A stretch of 64,000 nucleotides of DNA from NCBI GenBank assembly GCA_003021905.1, contig PXPI01000106.1:1-64000 (forward strand). The letters run 5' to 3'. The translations under genes and the position numbers were made by a program. The notes beneath the pieces were generated by a model that was not told the origin of the DNA, ran no database searches, and saw nothing but the letters and a program-made list of their open reading frames with translations. Positions 9,858 through 20,053 of the stretch are shown one piece after another (within the stretch, counting starts at the first letter, position 1; each line of letters opens with the position of its first letter). The stretch is from Cyanobacteria bacterium SW_9_44_58 (lineage in GTDB: Bacteria; Cyanobacteriota; Cyanobacteriia; Cyanobacteriales; Rubidibacteraceae).

Positions 9858-12014
9858 ATGATGGAATTTGAACAGTCAATATCCTTTGATGGCAGGGATA
9901 TTCGGCTCAAGGTGGGACATTTTGCACCACAAGCAGGCGGTTCCGTCTTGATTGAATGCGGCGAGACATCAGTTCTAGTTACAGCTACTCGCAGTGAAGC
10001 GCGAGAAGGAATTGATTTCTTGCCCTTACTCGTCGATTATGAAGAACGGCTCTATGCTGCGGGCCGCATTCCCGGCGGTTTTTTACGGCGAGAAGGCCGT
10101 CCGCCTGAGAAGGTAACGTTAACCAGCCGTTTGATTGATCGTCCCTTACGTCCGTTAATTCCGCAATGGATCCGCGATGATATCCAGGTTGTTGCCACCA
10201 CCTTATCCATGGACGAATTAGTCCCCCCGGATGTGTTAGCGGTAACGGGCGCTTCCATTGCAGTAACCTGTGCTCAGATTCCCTTTTACGGTCCCATGGC
10301 GGGCGTACGTGTGGGCCTAGTTGGAGATGATTTTATCATCAATCCTACCTATGACGAAATTGAAAACGGGGATTTAGATTTAGTGGTCGCTGGCTCTCCT
10401 AACGGGATTGTTATGGTGGAAGCGGGCGCGAATCAGCTGCCGGAACAGGATGTTATAGAAGCCATTGAATTTGGCTACGAGGCAGTTCGCGATTTAATCG
10501 AGGCCCAAAACCAACTCATGAAAGATCAGGGAATTTCCTTGGCCAGTGAAGAACCGCCAGAAACAGATCCCAAGCTGGAAGAATTTGTCAAATCCAAAGT
10601 CACTGAACCCATTAAACAAGTTCTGCAGCGGTTTGATTTAGATAAACATGGGCGCGATGAGTTACTAGAGGAAATCAAAACCAACGAAGTGGAAAACGCG
10701 ATCGCGGAACTGCCGGAAGATGATCCCCTGCAAGTAACCGTCAATGAAGACCCCAAAGCCATTGGCAATGTCTTTAAGGATGTTACTCGCACTCTTATGC
10801 GCAACCAAATTATTGAAGATGGGGTTCGCGTCGATGGACGGAAACTTGACGAAGTTCGCCCTGTCACTTGCAAGGTGGGAGTGCTTCCCAAACGGGTTCA
10901 CGGCAGTGCCCTCTTTCGTCGCGGCTTGACCCAAATTATGTCTCTTGCCACCTTAGGAACACCGGGAGATGCGCAAGATTTAGCGGATGAACTGCATCCC
11001 AACGAAGAAAAACGCTACTTGCACCACTATAATTTCCCCCCCTACTCTGTGGGAGAAACCAAACCCCTGCGTTCTCCAGGACGACGGGAAATTGGCCACG
11101 GCGCTTTAGCGGAACGGGCAATTACCCCGGTTCTTCCGTCGAAAGAGGATTTCCCCTATGTGTTGCGAGTCGTCTCGGAAGTATTGTCTTCCAACGGTTC
11201 CACGTCCATGGGGTCGGTGTGCGGTTCCACATTATCCTTGATGGATGCCGGCGTTCCTATCAGCAAACCGGTTAGCGGCGCTGCTATGGGCTTAATCAAA
11301 GAAGGGGACGAAGTGCGCGTCTTAACCGACATCCAAGGAATGGAAGACTTCCTGGGAGACATGGACTTTAAGGTTGCCGGAACCGATACCGGGATTACTG
11401 CCCTGCAAATGGACATGAAAATTACTGGGTTAAGCTTGGATGTGGTGCGTCAAGCCATTGAACAGGCCAAACCTGCCCGTTTGCATATCCTGGAAAAAAT
11501 GATGGCGGTTATTGATAAGCCCAAATCTGAGTTATCGCCGTTTGCTCCTCATTTAATCAACTACAAAATTGATCCTGATTTAATTGGGTTAGTGATTGGT
11601 CCCGGGGGTAAGACGGTTAAAAACATTACGGAACAAACTGGGGCAAAAGTTGATATTGATGACAACGGTGCCATGACCATTTCGGCATCTGACCGTGATA
11701 GTGCCATTGAGGCCCTGAATCAAATCAAAAGTCTCACCCGTAAAATCAGCGAAGGGGATGTCTGTGTGGGGCGCGTAACCCGGATTATTCCCATCGGTGC
11801 TTTTGTCGAATTAATGCCCGGCAAAGAAGGGATGATCCACATTTCTCAACTGGCCGAATATCGCGTTGGCAAAGTGGAAGATGAAGTTGCCGTGGGCGAT
11901 GAAGTGGTTGTTAAGGTTCGGGAAATTGATAATAAAGGGCGTTTAAATCTGACTCGCCTCAATATCCATCCTGACGAAGCGGCAGCAGCACGGGCTAGCG
12001 CTGAGCGCGAATAA
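9858..12014 (+). CDS. pnp: Polyribonucleotide nucleotidyltransferase
   Basis: Two RNase PH domains, KH ([11 protein letters not shown]) and S1 domain ([27 protein letters not shown]). Confidence 0.98.
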   Translation: MMEFEQSISFDGRDIRLKVGHFAPQAGGSVLIECGETSVLVTATRSEAREGIDFLPLLVDYEERLYAAGRIPGGFLRREGRPPEKVTLTSRLIDRPLRPLIPQWIRDDIQVVATTLSMDELVPPDVLAVTGASIAVTCAQIPFYGPMAGVRVGLVGDDFIINPTYDEIENGDLDLVVAGSPNGIVMVEAGANQLPEQDVIEAIEFGYEAVRDLIEAQNQLMKDQGISLASEEPPETDPKLEEFVKSKVTEPIKQVLQRFDLDKHGRDELLEEIKTNEVENAIAELPEDDPLQVTVNEDPKAIGNVFKDVTRTLMRNQIIEDGVRVDGRKLDEVRPVTCKVGVLPKRVHGSALFRRGLTQIMSLATLGTPGDAQDLADELHPNEEKRYLHHYNFPPYSVGETKPLRSPGRREIGHGALAERAITPVLPSKEDFPYVLRVVSEVLSSNGSTSMGSVCGSTLSLMDAGVPISKPVSGAAMGLIKEGDEVRVLTDIQGMEDFLGDMDFKVAGTDTGITALQMDMKITGLSLDVVRQAIEQAKPARLHILEKMMAVIDKPKSELSPFAPHLINYKIDPDLIGLVIGPGGKTVKNITEQTGAKVDIDDNGAMTISASDRDSAIEALNQIKSLTRKISEGDVCVGRVTRIIPIGAFVELMPGKEGMIHISQLAEYRVGKVEDEVAVGDEVVVKVREIDNKGRLNLTRLNIHPDEAAAARASAERE

Positions 12015-12142
12015 CGAATTGCGTTTTAGAGGTTGTTTGGTGAGCTAATTGTTATTGCTTAGCACCAACCGCCTCTGTTAGCGGTTGGCTTTTGGAGCGA
12101 GAAGACTGGCTGCTTTATCTATGGTTATCGTTGCTTTGAAAG

Positions 12143-12712
12143 ATGTTATTGCTGAGTGCTCGCCAAGTTCAATATTGTCAAGTTGCTCGCCAAGGACAAA
12201 CGGGAAAAGTAGAAGTGATGCCTGGTATTGTTTACCAAGGAAAAATTTTTATTCGGGGAGAAATTTTTCCCATTCGTGAAAAAAAGCGCGCGATCGCGTA
12301 CAGCCGTCAACAATTTAGCTATTACCAAGAACAAGTTTATATTCTTTTAGTAGAAGAAAACGATCGAGTGACGCTTTGGTATGAAAATTCTGAACTCACT
12401 CCCCTATCATCTAATAATAATCAATTCTTTTCGGATTTGATTTCCAGCATTGACCTCAAGCAACTTGTCTTCCAGATGCGCGGGGAACAAGGCATTTCTA
12501 TGAGAACAAAACGCAGAGGCTTGAGAACCTTTCGTCAATGTTTCTCGGCAAAAGAAGCAGTCCACTGGCTACAACACTATCTTCAAATTAGTCATCGCGA
12601 TGCCATTCGGTTAGGGCAACGTTTATTGAAGGAAAACTGGATTTATCCCCTAAATAGCAATACTAACGCTTTTCAAAATGGGGATGTTCTCTACCGTTTT
12701 CGTTTCGATTAA
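12143..12712 (+). CDS. Hypothetical protein with C-terminal DEP-like domain
   Basis: LRTFRQCFSAKEAVHWLQHYLQISHRDAIRLGQRLLKENWIYPL...FQNGDVLYRF resembles DEP. Confidence 0.6.
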   Translation: MLLLSARQVQYCQVARQGQTGKVEVMPGIVYQGKIFIRGEIFPIREKKRAIAYSRQQFSYYQEQVYILLVEENDRVTLWYENSELTPLSSNNNQFFSDLISSIDLKQLVFQMRGEQGISMRTKRRGLRTFRQCFSAKEAVHWLQHYLQISHRDAIRLGQRLLKENWIYPLNSNTNAFQNGDVLYRFRFD

Positions 12713-12733
12713 TTTCAAAGAGCGCGATAATCA

Positions 12734-13085
12734 TCAATCATTTTTAAAGTCAGAAAACCACCAATGGGGTGAGGAACTTATAACTTGAGCCATTCTCGCA
12801 GCCATTTTTTTAGGATGCGATCCATCGTTATACAACACTTCCTGGCGATAAATTGGGTCTGAAACTAGTGAAAAAAATAAATCAATGTAAGGAATTTCCA
12901 GTGCTTGAGTTTGTTGATAAAACTCTTGAGATAGCAGTTTAATTCTTTCATTATGAGAATCATCTGCCACAGGAGGCGGCCCCACCATTAAGACTTGATA
13001 GTTGCGCTTTGCTCGACTCAAAATTTGATTAATATTAGTGCAGGCATCTTTATACGAAACTCGAAGCGATCCATTTTTGTGAGTT
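12734..13085 (-). pseudogene. SGNH/GDSL hydrolase C-terminal remnant
   Basis: Conceptual translation ...SYKDACTNINQILSRAKRNYQVLMVGPPPVADDSHNERI...YNDGSHPKKMAARM, with no N-terminal catalytic block upstream. Confidence 0.55.
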
Positions 13086-13091
13086 GATAAA

Positions 13092-13418
13092 TTAACTGAG
13101 CTTCACTGCAGTTCCTGTTGCTGTAATGACTAACATAGTTCCTTCCTCATCAACCTTAATTGTCCCCGTATCAACTTTAATGCCAATAACAGCGTCTGCC
13201 CCCAATTTTTCAGCCCTTTCCGTCAGTTCTTCCACTGCTTGTTTTTGTCCTTTGGTAAAGAGTTTCTCATAGCTTCCCGTGCGTCCGCCAAAAAAGTCAC
13301 GGAAACCAGCAAAAAAGTCTCTTAAGGCATTGCTGCCATAAACTACTTCTGCAGTGACGATGTCTAAGTATTCTTCGATGGTTTCTCCCTGGAGGGTATC
13401 GGTTGTTGTAGTTAGCAT
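13092..13418 (-). CDS. YbjQ family (heavy-metal-binding domain) protein
   Basis: DIVTAEVVYGSNALRDFFAGFRDFFGGRTGSYE...GADAVIGIKVD. Confidence 0.85.
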   Translation of the reverse strand: MLTTTTDTLQGETIEEYLDIVTAEVVYGSNALRDFFAGFRDFFGGRTGSYEKLFTKGQKQAVEELTERAEKLGADAVIGIKVDTGTIKVDEEGTMLVITATGTAVKLS

Positions 13419-13474
13419 TTTTATTTAGCGCGATCGCGCTTCGTTTATATATTCCTACATTTTAGAATAAAGGA

Positions 13475-13728
13475 CTATACTGCAAGCAAGGGCTGTACAG
13501 CATGGGAAAAACCAGGCAACAACGGCGATGTTATATGATCTGTTTCTCCCAAAGTTGCCGCTAAAACTAATTGTCCTTTTTGTTGCCAATACACCTCAAA
13601 CTGTTTCTGAAACCCGTCAACAATCCAATATTCCTGAACCCCTTGCACCGAATACAGCTTCAATTTCGCTTCTCTGTCGCGACGGATATTGGTTTCCCCC
13701 GGCGACAACACTTCTATTACTATAAGTC
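13475..13728 (-). pseudogene. Uma2-family endonuclease C-terminal fragment
   Basis: LIVIEVLSPGETNIRRDREAKLKLYSVQGVQEYWIVD; N-terminus missing at the junction with the tnpB fragment. Confidence 0.75.
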
Positions 13729-13941
13729 TTCACGGAGAGTAATCTGATTACTTTGAACACAATCTTCTTTAACTTGTGGAAAAAGAATTGTTCGATATCT
13801 CCCTTTTCCTTTGAATCGTGGTTTCCCAGACTTTTTCCCATTTTTATCCCCTCCCAACCAACGTTGAAACGCCAAATCAACTCTTTTAACACAATCTTGA
13901 AGGACTTGTGATTGAACTTCCTTAGCCGGAAATTGTGACAT
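13720..13941 (-). pseudogene. tnpB: IS200/IS605 TnpB N-terminal fragment
   Basis: VDLAFQRWLGGDKNGKKSGKPRFKGKGRYRTILFPQVKEDCVQSNQITL typical of the TnpB N-terminal region. Confidence 0.75.
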
Positions 13942-13960
13942 TAATTTTTTAAAGTACCTC

Positions 13961-14650
13961 CTATGATTGATTGTCAGAGTGTTGGCGATACAGCCATCCC
14001 CTTAGCAAGGCTAAAGCGAACATTCCTAACAACGCCAAACCCAGCAGCCATTTTCCGCCGGTAAAGATTCCTGCCCCTAAAGCCACAACCGGAGGCGTGG
14101 AGACGGCAACGCCAAGACCTAAGGCAGGCAGAAACCTACGCCACTGCATTTGCGTTAGCCCCACCGCATAGCAGACAAAATCGAATAGTCCCGTCATCAA
14201 AAAGCCTGCCACTAAGAAAGGGTTGGTTTCTAGATAGTTGGAGGAAAAAGAATCCACTTTTCCCATAAACCGTTGACCCACTAAGCGTTGTACCAGCCCG
14301 CGACCGTAGCGTTTAGCAAGATAGAAATTCAGAGAACAGGCCGCTAAATCCGCGATCGCGATGACGAGGATCCCTTGCCAAAAGCCAAACAAAGTCCCCG
14401 CTAACACGGAATAAGCGGTACTGGGAATGGCAGGAATTGCGATACTAACTGAACGCAACAACCATAGGGCAAAGGGGGCCAAAACGCCCAACTGCTTGAC
14501 CTGAGCGCGGATTTGTTCAATCCCGATTTCCCGGACTAACGCGATCCCCAATACGAGGATTATTCCCAAACCGAACAATCCTAAAAAATCAAGCCATCTT
14601 CGACGTTGAGGAAAGGATTTGTTCTCTTGCTTAGAAAATTGGTCAGCCAT
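13961..14650 (-). CDS. TVP38/TMEM64 family (DedA-like) membrane protein
   Basis: AIPAIPSTAYSVLAGTLFGFWQG...ADLAACSLNFYLAKRYGR. Confidence 0.85.
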   Translation of the reverse strand: MADQFSKQENKSFPQRRRWLDFLGLFGLGIILVLGIALVREIGIEQIRAQVKQLGVLAPFALWLLRSVSIAIPAIPSTAYSVLAGTLFGFWQGILVIAIADLAACSLNFYLAKRYGRGLVQRLVGQRFMGKVDSFSSNYLETNPFLVAGFLMTGLFDFVCYAVGLTQMQWRRFLPALGLGVAVSTPPVVALGAGIFTGGKWLLGLALLGMFALALLRGWLYRQHSDNQS

Positions 14651-15069
14651 ATTTGCGAATTTAGGTACGAGTTCATTCTACCGTAAACTATCCGAGATTA
14701 GTTTGGAATTGGGGTATGTTTGACCCGTTATTTGCACTCCTTATGAACTAATTGGATATAATTCGGAGTTTTAAACGAAGAAAATGATCGCGAGTATTGG
14801 CGAGAAAAGTGCGATTGGACTTGTCGCGATCGCAATGTTTTTATGGAATTTATTGATTGCTAAGATAGGCATGGCCTGGTCAAAAGAGCGCGATCGCGCT
14901 TGAAACAAACGTTCACAAAAACTAATTATGCTCCTTGAAAAAAAGAAGCCTTTATTTGTGTTGGTTAGACAATAATTGGTCGCGATCGCGTTAGTTCAAA
15001 TCAAGGCATTCGCCTGGCAACTTTCAGGAGAGGTGGAGTCCCATGGCGCGATCGCGGTTCCTGAATACA

Positions 15070-15879
15070 TTATTTGGTCAGACGTTTCCAAGCATTTTCC
15101 AGGGCTTTTTTCATGCGAGTTCCGGCTTGGGTGACACGATGTTGAAGATCTTGCCATTTATCTTGGAGATAATCCGCTGCTTCGTCTAGGGCATTGCTGT
15201 CATGTTTGCCGGAAGAAGCCAATTCACCTTTGACTTGTTTAACTTTGACCCGTACCGTTTCCGGGTCATCATCGGGGTTAATCAGAGATTGTAAGCGATC
15301 GCGCATCTGTTTTACCAAGTTTTTCACTTGTTGAGATTTTTCACTTAAAAAGCCTTTTAACCCTTCCGGTTCACTTTTAACGCGATAGGTGGCATCATCT
15401 TTGATAACAACCGCATCGGTGTCGATGGCTTCCACATCTTCCGGGAACAAGACAGCGCGACTGGCAAACGGACTGGCAATATCGCCGCCTAAAACATAAG
15501 CCACAATGTCGCCGGTTTCCCAATCGAATAAAAAGTCATCAATCCAACCAACCGGTTCATTGCTGTTGCGAGTGCGAACAACCCTGCGAATTAAGGGATT
15601 GATCGGATCACCAGGATCATCGATTCCAATACTGGAATAAGTCAGCCGTACTCCGCCGTGAGACGACGGAGCCTGCGGCTGACCGTTGGTCAACACAGCA
15701 TCGGGTCCCACGGTTGCTACGGCTTCCAGTGGCATATACCCTTGGTCGCTAGTAAAATAGGAAACGCGACCAGCCTCATCCACCCAAACTTCTTCAACGC
15801 GCCCGTAGCCTTTGGCGATGCTGCGATCCATGGCGGTTAACCCAATCATTTGACTACGACGGATGACATTCATTTTCAT
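15070..15879 (-). CDS. PRC-barrel domain protein carrying an in-frame palindromic-element insertion
   Basis: Shine-Dalgarno AGGAGGTGAC just upstream of MKMNVIRRSQMIG. PRC-barrel-like repeats. In-frame segment (C)NGQPQAPSSHGGVRLT encoded by the repeat at 15641-15693. Confidence 0.85.
   Translation of the reverse strand: MKMNVIRRSQMIGLTAMDRSIAKGYGRVEEVWVDEAGRVSYFTSDQGYMPLEAVATVGPDAVLTNGQPQAPSSHGGVRLTYSSIGIDDPGDPINPLIRRVVRTRNSNEPVGWIDDFLFDWETGDIVAYVLGGDIASPFASRAVLFPEDVEAIDTDAVVIKDDATYRVKSEPEGLKGFLSEKSQQVKNLVKQMRDRLQSLINPDDDPETVRVKVKQVKGELASSGKHDSNALDEAADYLQDKWQDLQHRVTQAGTRMKKALENAWKRLTK
15641..15693 (+). repeat. 53-nt TTGAC-associated palindromic element, copy 2 (inside CDS)
   Basis: gtcagccgtactccgccgtgagacgacggagcctgcggctgaccgttggtcaa; exact reverse complement of 126-178. 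Confidence 0.95.
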
Positions 15880-16234
15880 TGTCACCTCCTGTTGACGGTT
15901 TAATGAAGAAACCTGTATAACAACCACTTTGATCGTAGACTTAAGTTTACCGAATCCTCTAGCGGGCAATACCGTCCAAACGAGTCCGCATTACCGAACC
16001 CATGGTTTCTTAAATTAAGTTTTGTAAAAGCTTTTTTCACGAAATTTAGCTCTAGGAGCGAAGATGAGAGCTAGGAAACGATAAAATAATCAAGATTGCT
16101 CTGGTGACTCAATTTGGCATGAGCTGATCGCAATTAACTGAATTTGTCAGATACAGTTAAGTCGCTCTCACTCCATCCTTTGGAGAACTTTATAAAAAAC
16201 AATCAAAATAAATTGCTTTGGGAGGAATATAAAA

Positions 16235-16744
16235 ATGCAAGATGCCGTAACTAGTTTAATTCAAACCTATGATGTCACCGGTCGTTATTTAGACCGGGAT
16301 GCCATGGATCAATTGCAATCCTACTTTGCATCCGGTACCGCTAGAGTTGAAGCGGCAACCATGATTAATGCCAATGCTGCTGCGATTGTGAAAGAAGCAG
16401 GGCGACAATTATTTGATGAACAGCCGGAATTAATCCGTCCCGGCGGCAATGCTTACACCACTCGCCATTATTCGGCTTGTCTGCGGGATATGGATTATTA
16501 TCTGCGGTATGCCACTTATGCCATTGTTGCCGGAGATACCGATGTGTTGGATGAGCGTGTGTTAGAAGGGTTGCGGGAAACCTATAATTCGCTTGGCGTT
16601 CCCATTGCCCCAACAGTTCGCGGCATTGAAATAATGAAAGAGATGATCAAACAAATGATGGAAGAAGCGGATATTAGCGATACCTCTTTCATTGACCAAC
16701 CCTTTGACCACATGAACCGTGAATTAAGCGAAAAAGATATTTAA
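16235..16744 (+). CDS. apcF: Allophycocyanin beta-18 subunit
   Basis: MQDAVTSLIQTYDVTGRYLDRDAMDQL...LSEKDI; Asn-rich phycobilin-site region; C-terminus typical of ApcF rather than ApcB. Confidence 0.92.
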   Translation: MQDAVTSLIQTYDVTGRYLDRDAMDQLQSYFASGTARVEAATMINANAAAIVKEAGRQLFDEQPELIRPGGNAYTTRHYSACLRDMDYYLRYATYAIVAGDTDVLDERVLEGLRETYNSLGVPIAPTVRGIEIMKEMIKQMMEEADISDTSFIDQPFDHMNRELSEKDI

Positions 16745-16745
16745 A

Positions 16746-16795
16746 AGTGTTGCTTGGCAAGAGTGTTGCTTGGCAAGGGCGATCGCGCGATCGCC
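16746..16795. terminator. 16-bp tandem duplication followed by an 18-bp perfect palindrome of two overlapping HIP1 sites
   Basis: (agtgttgcttggcaag)x2 then ggcgatcgcgcgatcgcc, between convergent genes; terminator role inferred. Confidence 0.4.
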
Positions 16796-16822
16796 CCGAT
16801 TCTGATTAGCAGTTGCTTGGGC

Positions 16823-17521
16823 TTACAGTTGTCCGTAAACGGGAATGGTAGCCCCCCGGACATCTTTCGCCGCTTCCGAGGCAAGATAACACACGGCTTC
16901 AGCAATAGATTGGGGTTTTACCCATTCATGGGCTTTGTCGCTGCCCATGGCCTCTCGGTTGGTGGGGGTATCAATGATACTGGGAAGAACGCAATTCGCG
17001 GTAATATTGTCGTAGTCTTTCACTTCTTCGGCAATGGCTTGGGTTAAGGCAACGACGCCCGATTTGGAAGCGCAATAAGACGCAAGGCCACCCATGGGTT
17101 GCACTGCCCCTTTGGAACCAATGGTGACAATGCGGCCGTAACCGTTTTCCATCATGGAACGCAGGCTATGTTTACAAGTGAGGAAGGTGGTTTCCAGGTT
17201 TAACTGGAAGTCTTGTTTCCAGGCATCATAGCTGTAATCGACAATATTTCCCATAGAAAAGCCGCCAACTAAATGAATTAAAACATCAACGCGTCCCATG
17301 TCTTTCACTAGTTGCGCGATCGCGTTTTCGTCGCCGACATCGGCATTAACAAAGCGAATACTCTGAAATTCACTGGGTGATAGCGCTTCTTTGAGACGTT
17401 CCAGGGATCCTTGATTGCGATAGGGAATGGTTACTTTTGCCCCCCGTTTGACCACTGCCGGGGCAACCCCTAATCCTAATCCGCCAGTGCCGCCGGTGAG
17501 GAGAACTTGCTTACCTTCCAT
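16823..17521 (-). CDS. SDR-family oxidoreductase
   Basis: LLTGGTGGLGLGVAPAVVKRG and YCASK motifs. Confidence 0.9.
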   Translation of the reverse strand: MEGKQVLLTGGTGGLGLGVAPAVVKRGAKVTIPYRNQGSLERLKEALSPSEFQSIRFVNADVGDENAIAQLVKDMGRVDVLIHLVGGFSMGNIVDYSYDAWKQDFQLNLETTFLTCKHSLRSMMENGYGRIVTIGSKGAVQPMGGLASYCASKSGVVALTQAIAEEVKDYDNITANCVLPSIIDTPTNREAMGSDKAHEWVKPQSIAEAVCYLASEAAKDVRGATIPVYGQL

Positions 17522-17648
17522 AAATTATTCCTTATGCCTCTTTGATTCAACTTTTTTCAACGTAACAAACCCATTTAACTGCAAACTTAATGCAAAAAGT
17601 CCCTTATCATGAAAAGAGTGTTTGCATTATAGATCGCGCTAACTCGAA

Positions 17649-18773
17649 ATGAAAGAATCTTCCATTCTGGACTTAGAAGGCATTAGCAAAAAATATTCCC
17701 GTCAAGCGAGTCCGGCTGTCAATCAAGTTAGTGTCAGTTTACCCCAAGGCCATTTACTGAGTTTATTAGGCCCCTCCGGGTGTGGAAAAACGACGCTATT
17801 GCGCCTCATTGCCGGGTTTGAACAGCCGTTTCAAGGAAGCATTGCCATTGCTGGGAATATTGTAGCCAATAGCAACTTCCATCTTCCCCCAGAAAAACGA
17901 GATGTGGGCATGGTATTTCAAGATTACGCCTTATTTCCCCACCTAAATGTTACGAAAAATATTGCCTTCGGTTTAAGCCAAAACCGGAAAAAGCATCGCG
18001 GGCAACTCAAACAACAAGTCCAATCGGCAATTGCGCTAGTGGGATTGGAAGGGCTAGAAAATCGCTATCCTCACGAATTATCCGGCGGCCAACAACAACG
18101 GGTCGCCTTAGCTAGGGCATTAGCCCCTCGTCCCAATTTAGTATTATTAGATGAACCGTTAAGCAATTTGGATGTGCAAGTGCGTCTGCGGTTGCGTACC
18201 GAACTGCGGGATATTCTCAAAGCTGCGGGAATTGCCGCTGTTTTTGTCACTCATGATCAAGAAGAAGCGCTTTCCATTGCCGATTCAGTGGCGGTAATGC
18301 AACAAGGGCGGCTAGAACAACATGATGCCCCGGAAACCGTTTATACTTTTCCTGCCTCTCGGTTTGTGGCGGAATTTGTGACCCAAGGAAATTTGATTCC
18401 CGCTTATTGCACCCATCATGGCTGGGAAACCGAAATTGGCACCTTTGCCTTATCCGCCTCCCAAATTTCGGAAGAAGTAACCGGCGACTGCGGGGAGTTA
18501 ATGATTCGTCAAGAAGATATGACCCTGACTCCCGATGGCGATTCTGATATTATTATCCGCGATCGCGAATTTTTGGGACGAGAACATCGCTATCGTTTAC
18601 AATTGCCCTCAGGAAGCGAATTAAAGGTTCGCAACCATCAAAAACAGCCCTTATCGCTACAAACACCAGTGCGAGTCAGTTTAGATGAAGGGATGCTGCA
18701 GTTATTTCCAACCGGCACCAGCGAGCAAGCTACATTAGGACGCAATGAACCGCAATTAACCCCTAACCGATAA
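17649..18773 (+). CDS. ABC transporter ATP-binding protein (iron/polyamine-type, FutC/PotA-like)
   Basis: GPSGCGKTTLLRLIAGFEQP, LSGGQQQRVALARALAPRPNLVLLDEPLSNLD. Confidence 0.9.
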   Translation: MKESSILDLEGISKKYSRQASPAVNQVSVSLPQGHLLSLLGPSGCGKTTLLRLIAGFEQPFQGSIAIAGNIVANSNFHLPPEKRDVGMVFQDYALFPHLNVTKNIAFGLSQNRKKHRGQLKQQVQSAIALVGLEGLENRYPHELSGGQQQRVALARALAPRPNLVLLDEPLSNLDVQVRLRLRTELRDILKAAGIAAVFVTHDQEEALSIADSVAVMQQGRLEQHDAPETVYTFPASRFVAEFVTQGNLIPAYCTHHGWETEIGTFALSASQISEEVTGDCGELMIRQEDMTLTPDGDSDIIIRDREFLGREHRYRLQLPSGSELKVRNHQKQPLSLQTPVRVSLDEGMLQLFPTGTSEQATLGRNEPQLTPNR

Positions 18774-18781
18774 TCCTTTGG

Positions 18782-19261
18782 ATGATGCTTTCGACGGCAA
18801 CAACGACCCAACAAAAACACCCGCAAGACAGTTTTCGGATCGCATTTGCCCCCCTTTGTCTCGATGAAGTGTATCGCTTAGCCGATGATTCCGCCAATGG
18901 CGCGATTGTGGTAATGAGTGGAACAGTACGGGAACAAACGGCGGGAAACCCCGTTGCCTATTTAGAGTACCAAGCCTATGAACCCATGGCAATCGCGCTG
19001 TTTCAGCAAATTGCCAGTCAAGTCCGCGAACAATGGCCGCCGGTGAACCGGGTTATTATCCATCATCGCATTGGACGCTTGCAAATCGGCGAAATTAGTG
19101 TTTTAGTTGCTGTGGGATGTCCCCATCGTAGCGAAGCCTTTGCTGCCTGTCAGTACGCGATCGACACCTTGAAACATAATGCCCCGATCTGGAAAAAAGA
19201 AGCCAATATCAATCCTGATGGCAGTATTGAAGCCAATTGGGTAGATTGCCCTCGATGTTGA
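18782..19261 (+). CDS. moaE: Molybdopterin synthase catalytic subunit
   Basis: GTVREQTAGNPVAYLEYQAYEPMA...HHRIGRLQIGEISVLVAV...CQYAIDTLKHNAPIWKKE. Confidence 0.95.
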   Translation: MMLSTATTTQQKHPQDSFRIAFAPLCLDEVYRLADDSANGAIVVMSGTVREQTAGNPVAYLEYQAYEPMAIALFQQIASQVREQWPPVNRVIIHHRIGRLQIGEISVLVAVGCPHRSEAFAACQYAIDTLKHNAPIWKKEANINPDGSIEANWVDCPRC

Positions 19262-19350
19262 TGGCAAAATATGCCATGAATCTTGGCCATAGTGTTGATC
19301 AATTCCACTAACACGATTATTATTCCATTCATTCTGCATTTGCTTCACAA

Positions 19351-19965
19351 TTGCTCATTATCATGATTATTAAAATCCTGTTCCAATGGTTAATTATTCT
19401 TTCCCTAATTCTGTTTCTGCCTATTGTCCCGCCTGCTAAGGCTGTTGCCCCATTTTCTCCCCTCTCTTCAGCGATTGCCCAAACCGATACGTTTCTTTCG
19501 GAATTATCAGGGAAGAGAGAAGCTTATAAAAAAGTATCCCTACAAGGCGGCTTTGCTGAAGCTAAGGTAAACTTTTTCCGTGAAGGAATCGCGGTATTTG
19601 AAACTCAAGCAAAAAGCAATTCCAACATTGATTCTGTTCAAGCGACAGTTTTTGCTGTCGGTTCGGATGTGAAAGGGCGATCGCTGTTTGTTTCTCCGAA
19701 TTTTGAAATTCCCAGGGCTTGCAGCAAAGTTGATATTTGTTCTTCCAATCGTACCAAAAATTTTGAGTATAAAATTGATAGCAACTTAGCAAAATATATC
19801 GATAAAATTGATGTTTTTGTTAATACTCGTTGGGATGCAAAAAAACTAAGAAAAAGTATGAATCAAAACCTAGCTGATAATTGCGCTAGCTACGATGATC
19901 TTCCTCCGAAAGTTAAAATGGCTATTGCCAAAGAAGCTGGCGTTACAAGTTGTTCCCGGCAATAG
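19351..19965 (+). CDS. Putative secreted hypothetical protein
   Basis: 204-aa ORF with N-terminal signal-like hydrophobic segment. Confidence 0.6.
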   Translation: MLIIMIIKILFQWLIILSLILFLPIVPPAKAVAPFSPLSSAIAQTDTFLSELSGKREAYKKVSLQGGFAEAKVNFFREGIAVFETQAKSNSNIDSVQATVFAVGSDVKGRSLFVSPNFEIPRACSKVDICSSNRTKNFEYKIDSNLAKYIDKIDVFVNTRWDAKKLRKSMNQNLADNCASYDDLPPKVKMAIAKEAGVTSCSRQ

Positions 19966-20053
19966 GCGGTTCCCTCTCCCGCGATCGCGGGTAATGCCGC
20001 AATTAAAAATTTGACAGAGATAAAGCAATGATCGATGATTCCCCAAGGCGCGA

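Noticed and set aside
10526-10891. Antisense ORFs within pnp and similar ORFs within icd, aroA, SNF2 and the permeases
   Set aside because: Overlap strongly supported genes on the opposite strand and have low-complexity, Ser/Pro/Arg-rich translations.
13617-13892. 91-aa ORF spanning the Uma2/tnpB junction
   Set aside because: Off-frame relative to both recognisable fragments.
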